Below, in pieces: positions 13,260-17,180 of a DNA stretch of 17,180 nt (the first letter of the stretch is position 1; each line of letters starts with the position of its first letter). Source of the DNA: an uncultured Gemmatimonadota bacterium. Lineage in GTDB: Bacteria > Gemmatimonadota > Gemmatimonadetes > Gemmatimonadales > Gemmatimonadaceae. The DNA is taken from assembly GCA_946887155.1 (NCBI GenBank), contig CAMPKM010000018.1:1-17180 (forward strand), in the 5' to 3' direction. The notes under the pieces are model-generated. The model was not told where the DNA came from, did not search any database, and saw nothing but the letters and a program-made list of their open reading frames with translations. The translations under genes and the position numbers were made by a program.

Positions 13260-13308
13260 GGGGTCAGACTCCTTCACGGGGTCTGATCCCGTTGGGGGAG
13301 TCTCACCC
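13260..13308. repeat. Cluster of three GGGGTC-type palindromic repeats
   Basis: Three near-palindromic units follow the SGNH stop: GGGGTCAGACTCC (13260-13272), GGGGTCTGATCCC (13278-13290) and GGGGAGTCTCACCC (13295-13308). Units 1 and 2 form a 10-bp stem (13260-13269 with 13281-13290, one G-T pair). Units 1 and 3 form a competing 12-bp stem with one mismatch (13261-13272 with 13297-13308). They may act as terminator or attenuator for the SGNH and LuxR genes. Similar GGGGTC-type palindromes are, from memory, found near REP-associated transposases in other bacteria; no transposase is here. Confidence 0.65.
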
Positions 13309-13314
13309 GGTACC

Positions 13315-13328
13315 CTAGCGCCCGCTAG
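13315..13328. promoter_or_regulatory. Dyad directly before the LuxR-type gene
   Basis: CTAGCG (13315-13320) and CGCTAG (13323-13328) are exact reverse complements around CC, one base before the chosen ATG. CTAG is usually rare in bacterial DNA, and two copies here suggest selection. It occupies the place of a ribosome-binding site, so a bound protein or an RNA fold here would affect expression. Role inferred. Confidence 0.5.
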
Positions 13329-13329
13329 C

Positions 13330-16300
13330 ATGTTGCTCGACCTTCTAGCCATGTCCGAACCATGGACGAGCCTGCCGATGGTTGGTCGACAGGCCGAGCT
13401 CGAGATCATGCGACGCGGCCTCGTTCTCGCTTCGAAGGGTGAGTGCACGTGTCGGGTGCTGGCGGGTGGTCACGGGGTCGGGAAGACACGCCTCCTCGAA
13501 GCGACGATCACCGAAGCCAGGTCGCAGGGATTCGACGTCGTGCGCGCCTCGGCCTACCAGGGTGACGCCAACGTCCCGTACGCGGTCATCTCAGACGCCC
13601 TGACGCCACTGGTGCGCGGCCTCGATCCCGCGGCGGTCCGTTCCCTGACGCGGGGAGCGGATGCCGAACTGGCCGTCGTGCTCCCCGCGTTAGGCACTCC
13701 GGCGGCCGCACTGTCGCGGCTCGCCGACGGCGGCGACGCCACGCCCCGGATCCGGTGGCACGCGGCGCAGTTCCGCGCGCGCTTTACCGCGAGGACGCCG
13801 CTGCTGCTGGCAATCGACAATGCCCACTGGGCCGACCCCTCGTCGGTCGCCCTGGTGCACTTCATCCTGCGACACACGCCCGAAGCACGCCTGATGGTGG
13901 CTACGGCGTTCAATCCGTTCGAGACGGATGCGACAAGCCCCATCCACGCCATGGCAAAGGTGGCGGGATCGCTGCCTGCTCTCGAGCAGCTCCAGATCGG
14001 CCCGCTCGATCGCGCGGACATCGTCGCGCTGCTCGTCCAGCGCTTCAACGTCGACGCCGCCCAGGTGACAGGCTTTGCCGCCTTCCTCCACGAGCGAACG
14101 CTCGGCAACCCGTTCTTCGTCGAGGAAACACTGAAGACCCTCATCATGCACGGCCGGTCGCGCACCGATGGCGGCCGGTGGGTCGGCTGGGACATGGACG
14201 ACATCGACGTCCCGCCGACGATCCGCGAAGTCCTGCTCGACCGCGTCAATGCGTTAGGCTCTGCTGGTCGTACCATCGCCGACCTGGTCGCGGTGGCCGG
14301 CGCCCGCGCCTCGCATGAGCTGCTGCGGGAGACCAGCGGGCTCGCCGCCCGGGACTTTCTTGCCGGTGTCGAGGAGGTTCGACGATCATCGATCGTGACC
14401 GAGTCCGAGGAAGGGGCGGACATCTTCTACGACTGCGCACACCCGTTGCTGCAGCGAACACTCTACGAGGAAGTCGGCGCCGCCCGCCGTCGCGAACTTC
14501 ACGCCATCATCGCTCTCTGGCTCGAAACCCATCTCGGCCAGGCGGCCGAACGTCATGCCACCAGCCTGGCCTTCCACCTCGTCCGCGCTGGCACGCCGGC
14601 GTTGGCGGCCAAGAGCGTGAAGTATCTGCGCAAGGCGGGCTGCGACGCCCTCGCCATGCGCGCCGATCGCGAGGCAGCTCGCTACCTCCAGCTCGGGCTC
14701 GACATGTACGACCGGTTGCAGGTCGGCAGCGAGGAAATCGTCGGCCTGCTCCCCGACCTCGTCGAAGGTCTGGCCCGCGCCCGCCAGCGCCTCGGCGAAT
14801 ACGACACGTGCCTTGGACTCTGGCTCCGCATGCGCGATGTCGCCGCCTCGTCACGCAATGAGGTCGCACTGGCAAGAATCGAGTATCGGCTTGGATTACT
14901 CGCGTTCTGGTCCGGCCATGCGCAGCGCGCATTGGAGCACTATGACACCGCCATCGCGCACGCGCGCGCGGCGAGCAGACCCGATGCCGAAACGCGAGCA
15001 CAGGTCACCAAGGGGCTCGCTCTCATGGCGCTCGGCAGGCCCGATGCCGCAAAGCGGGAAGTGCATGACGCCCTCGAAAAGGTCGAGAAGCTCGGACATC
15101 TCGGATTGCGGGCACGAGTGGAGCGCGCGCTGCTCATGCTCTACGCATACAGCGGGCCAGCCAACGTGGGGAACGCGCTGGCGCAGCGCGTCTTGAGCAA
15201 CGCCGAAGCCAGCGGAGAACTGCTGCTCGCCTGGGCTGCCCATCACGCGACGGCGGTGCTTGCCTGCTTTACCGCCAACGCCGAGTCAGTGGCGCATCAC
15301 GTCGCGGAAGCGGACCGCATCGCCAAGGCGCTGAATTCGCCGCTCCTCATGGCGCAGATCGCGGAGGTTGCGATTGAATTCGCGTCGGCCAAAGGGGACT
15401 GGGCAGAAGGGTTGATGCTCGCCGAGCGAGTGATCCCCATTGCCAGGGCGATGTCGCCGCGTTCCCTCCTGCCTCGACTCCTGGTGTGGACTGGCACCAT
15501 CCTCCTCAACCGCGACGAGATCGAACGCGCCAAGGCGTGTTTCGATGAAGCCTGGGAGACGTCCCGGGCGGGCGAAGGAGGCGCGAGCGGCACGGACCTC
15601 AACTCGGTCATCGTCGCGTTCATCGGTCAGGCTGCGTACGCGATGACGATGCGTGATTGGGCCAATGCGCTCGAGTTTTCGCAACGTGGTATCGCGATCG
15701 CGGACCAGCATGGCATGACGTCCTGGTCGCTGCACCGGCTGCTGCCGATGTTGTGCGAGTCCGCGCTCTGGATGGGTGACTTCGCCCTCGCCGAACGCTC
15801 GGCCGCGAGGTTGCGCACCGATGCGGCCACCTTCGAACACAAGCTCGGTCACGCTGGCGCGGGCACGATCGATCTGTTGATCGCCCGCTGGCGAGACAAT
15901 ACTCCCGGCGTGACGGAGCGTTTGCTCGCGGCCGCCGACCAGTTGGAGCAAGTGCCATTCGTGTTTCATGCCGGGCGATTGCGTCGCCATGCCGCGCGCT
16001 TGCTGATGATCGACGGCGATGCCGACGGCGCCGCCCGCGAACTTCGTCGAGCCCACGATGTGTTCCTCCGGCTCGGCGCTGCCCTCGAACTCCGCCTGAC
16101 GAGAGAAGCAATGCGGGAACTGGGGCTACGGTTGCCGCAACAGACGATGGTGCAGGGTGGGATCCTGACCCAGCGCGAACGCGAGATCGCAATGCTCGTC
16201 GCTGGTCGAAAGACGAACAAGGAGATCGCGCGGACGCTGGCCATTTCGTCGCGGACCGTCAGCACGCACTTGTCGAACGTCTTCGTGAAGCTCGGTGTGG

Positions 16301-16413
16301 ACTCCCGCGGAGCGCTGGCTGACCTCATGAAAAGCGACGCTGGCTCCGGAACCACCCGGAACGCCGTTCCCCAGCAGCCTGACGTGCGTGCGAGGACTAC
16401 GTCGAGCCGGTAG
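13330..16413 (+). CDS. LAL-type (MalT-like) LuxR-family regulator with AAA+ ATPase
   Basis: This protein of about 1,027 residues is a large ATP-dependent transcriptional activator. An N-terminal AAA-type ATPase opens with MVGRQAELEIM. It carries Walker A GGHGVGKT (46-53) and Walker B LLLAIDNAHWAD (Asp163). The middle, about 420-930, is a TPR-like alpha-solenoid (for example LALMALGRPDAAKREVHDAL) that normally binds the signal or partner. The C-terminus is a LuxR helix-turn-helix (945-1000: LTQREREIAMLVAGRKTNKEIARTL, RTVSTHLSNVFVKLGV). Start choice is uncertain: ATG 13330 and ATG 13351 both lack a ribosome-binding site, and GTG 13258 would translate the repeat cluster. A beta-lactamase gene follows in the same direction and may be a target. 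Confidence 0.92.
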   Translation: MLLDLLAMSEPWTSLPMVGRQAELEIMRRGLVLASKGECTCRVLAGGHGVGKTRLLEATITEARSQGFDVVRASAYQGDANVPYAVISDALTPLVRGLDPAAVRSLTRGADAELAVVLPALGTPAAALSRLADGGDATPRIRWHAAQFRARFTARTPLLLAIDNAHWADPSSVALVHFILRHTPEARLMVATAFNPFETDATSPIHAMAKVAGSLPALEQLQIGPLDRADIVALLVQRFNVDAAQVTGFAAFLHERTLGNPFFVEETLKTLIMHGRSRTDGGRWVGWDMDDIDVPPTIREVLLDRVNALGSAGRTIADLVAVAGARASHELLRETSGLAARDFLAGVEEVRRSSIVTESEEGADIFYDCAHPLLQRTLYEEVGAARRRELHAIIALWLETHLGQAAERHATSLAFHLVRAGTPALAAKSVKYLRKAGCDALAMRADREAARYLQLGLDMYDRLQVGSEEIVGLLPDLVEGLARARQRLGEYDTCLGLWLRMRDVAASSRNEVALARIEYRLGLLAFWSGHAQRALEHYDTAIAHARAASRPDAETRAQVTKGLALMALGRPDAAKREVHDALEKVEKLGHLGLRARVERALLMLYAYSGPANVGNALAQRVLSNAEASGELLLAWAAHHATAVLACFTANAESVAHHVAEADRIAKALNSPLLMAQIAEVAIEFASAKGDWAEGLMLAERVIPIARAMSPRSLLPRLLVWTGTILLNRDEIERAKACFDEAWETSRAGEGGASGTDLNSVIVAFIGQAAYAMTMRDWANALEFSQRGIAIADQHGMTSWSLHRLLPMLCESALWMGDFALAERSAARLRTDAATFEHKLGHAGAGTIDLLIARWRDNTPGVTERLLAAADQLEQVPFVFHAGRLRRHAARLLMIDGDADGAARELRRAHDVFLRLGAALELRLTREAMRELGLRLPQQTMVQGGILTQREREIAMLVAGRKTNKEIARTLAISSRTVSTHLSNVFVKLGVDSRGALADLMKSDAGSGTTRNAVPQQPDVRARTTSSR

Positions 16414-16421
16414 GCCGGCTC
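16404..16421 (+). terminator. GC hairpin with the stop codon in its loop
   Basis: GAGCCGG (16404-16410) and CCGGCTC (16415-16421) form a perfect stem; the TAGG loop contains the stop codon TAG of the LuxR-type gene. No U-tract follows. It could weaken transcription into the beta-lactamase gene or protect the mRNA 3' end. Confidence 0.4.
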
Positions 16422-16458
16422 CACTGGCCAGCCGACAATCGGGTTGCTTCATTCGGTT

Positions 16459-17180
16459 GTGCTTCGCCGATACCGCGGTCTCCTTCCAGTCCTGCTGGGG
16501 CTTTCCGTCAGTTGCTCGAGCAACTCGTTCGACTCGCTCCAGCTCGACTCCGCGATCGGCGCGATCGCGACCCGGGTGAAGCCCGGTCGAATTGGTGTCG
16601 CTGTCATGGACATCTCGTCAGGCGAGACCTGGTCCATCGCGGGAACCGACTGGTTTCCGATGCAGAGCGTCTTCAAGCTCCCGCTTGGCGCTGCAGTGCT
16701 CGACGCCGTGGGTCGCGGCGCCTTTGCGTTGACGGATACGATCACGTTGACGCCAGCGGACCTGTCCCCGCCATACAGCCCAATCAGCGCCGCCTATCCC
16801 GGGCGAAAGACCTGGACGGTCCGCGAACTTCTCGTCGCGGCCGTCGGTGGTAGCGACAACACCGCCGCCGACGTGGTGATGAAGATGATTGGCGGGCCGG
16901 AAGCCGTAACGAGCTGGCTCGAGTCGAAGGGTGTGGGCGACGTGCACATTGATCGATATGAGCGCGAATTCCAGCTCGAGCTGAACGGCATGCCGACGTT
17001 CCAGCCTGCGTCGGCGCAGGAGTCGCTTTTTCTCGCCAGGAAGAATGAAGTGCCAGCCGAAACTCGCAAGGCGGCGACGTTGCGCTACCTAGACGACCCG
17101 CGTGATACCGCCACGCCGTTAGGCGCCGTGAAGTTCCTCGCCAGGCTCCAGCGCGACGAGCTTCTGGCGCCGCCGCTGAC
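16459..17180 (+). CDS. Class A beta-lactamase, long omega loop (partial, runs off the right edge)
   Basis: The visible 240 residues are the N-terminal part of a periplasmic serine beta-lactamase. Motifs: SVFK with nucleophile Ser70 and Lys73 (own numbering), SDN at 132-134, the omega-loop start DRYE with the likely general base Glu168, and RDTATP from Arg215. Glu168 and Arg215 are 47 residues apart against 12 in TEM-type enzymes, so the loop carries about 35 extra residues. The KTG motif lies beyond the window. The start is uncertain: GTG 16459 gives a good signal peptide (RRYRGLLPVLLGLSVSC) with Cys19 in an imperfect lipobox; TTG 16444 is an alternative. It lies 45 bp after the LuxR-type gene in the same direction. 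Hydrolysis of beta-lactams is likely but the spectrum is unknown. Confidence 0.85.
   Translation, partial: MLRRYRGLLPVLLGLSVSCSSNSFDSLQLDSAIGAIATRVKPGRIGVAVMDISSGETWSIAGTDWFPMQSVFKLPLGAAVLDAVGRGAFALTDTITLTPADLSPPYSPISAAYPGRKTWTVRELLVAAVGGSDNTAADVVMKMIGGPEAVTSWLESKGVGDVHIDRYEREFQLELNGMPTFQPASAQESLFLARKNEVPAETRKAATLRYLDDPRDTATPLGAVKFLARLQRDELLAPPL

Noticed and set aside
13554..14423. 289-residue minus-strand open frame opposite the AAA domain
   Set aside because: Ser/Ala/Arg-rich antisense shadow; the sense strand carries Walker motifs.
15286..16056. 256-residue minus-strand open frame inside the LuxR-type gene
   Set aside because: Antisense shadow in GC-rich DNA; His/Arg-rich with no motif, while the sense strand has clear TPR and HTH coding.

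Overview
The window is a GC-rich bacterial chromosome segment. It has one PadR/ADOP permease pair, a membrane-anchored SARP-type regulator, several lipoproteins and a large LuxR-family ATPase regulator. This mix is typical of Gemmatimonadota, with Acidobacteriota as the second choice. That placement is inference from gene families, because no rRNA or marker gene is present. I see no tRNA, rRNA, CRISPR array, intact insertion sequence or phage gene.

Left part (1-4645). A 15-bp inverted repeat lies at the left edge. It is followed by a promoter and a tandem operator reading into a small co-directional cluster: an ArsR-type repressor overlapping an AHSA1/SRPBCC protein, then a GyrI-like ligand-binding protein, then a seven-helix TIGR02206/YwaF-type membrane protein. 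A convergent MmcQ/YjbR-family gene follows. Next come an AraC-family regulator, apparently translationally coupled to a 29-codon mini-ORF, and a convergent secreted alpha/beta-hydrolase lipoprotein.

Middle (4646-9879). A PadR repressor starts at TTG behind a promoter whose start region carries a clean dyad. It overlaps by one base an 894-residue ADOP-type FtsX/MacB permease that has no ATPase next to it. Converging on it is a 654-residue regulator with a SARP/BTAD DNA-binding half, one membrane helix and a TPR-like sensor half.

Right part (9880-17180). Divergent from the SARP regulator is a right-handed beta-helix lipoprotein, ending in a strong hairpin. Then come a small three-helix membrane protein on the minus strand, an SGNH/GDSL-type lipoprotein hydrolase with GTS in place of GDS, and a palindromic repeat cluster. 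A roughly 1,027-residue LAL-type (MalT-like) LuxR regulator follows. Last is the start of a class A beta-lactamase with an omega loop about 35 residues longer than usual, running off the right edge.

Most of the genes are local regulator-target pairs: ArsR/AHSA1, PadR/ADOP, SARP/beta-helix and possibly LAL/beta-lactamase. Several control sites are visible as dyads next to starts. I do not find a convincing new multi-gene system. The most unusual items are the repeat and palindrome block before the LAL regulator, the coupled mini-ORF before AraC, the divergent SARP/beta-helix locus and the long-loop beta-lactamase.
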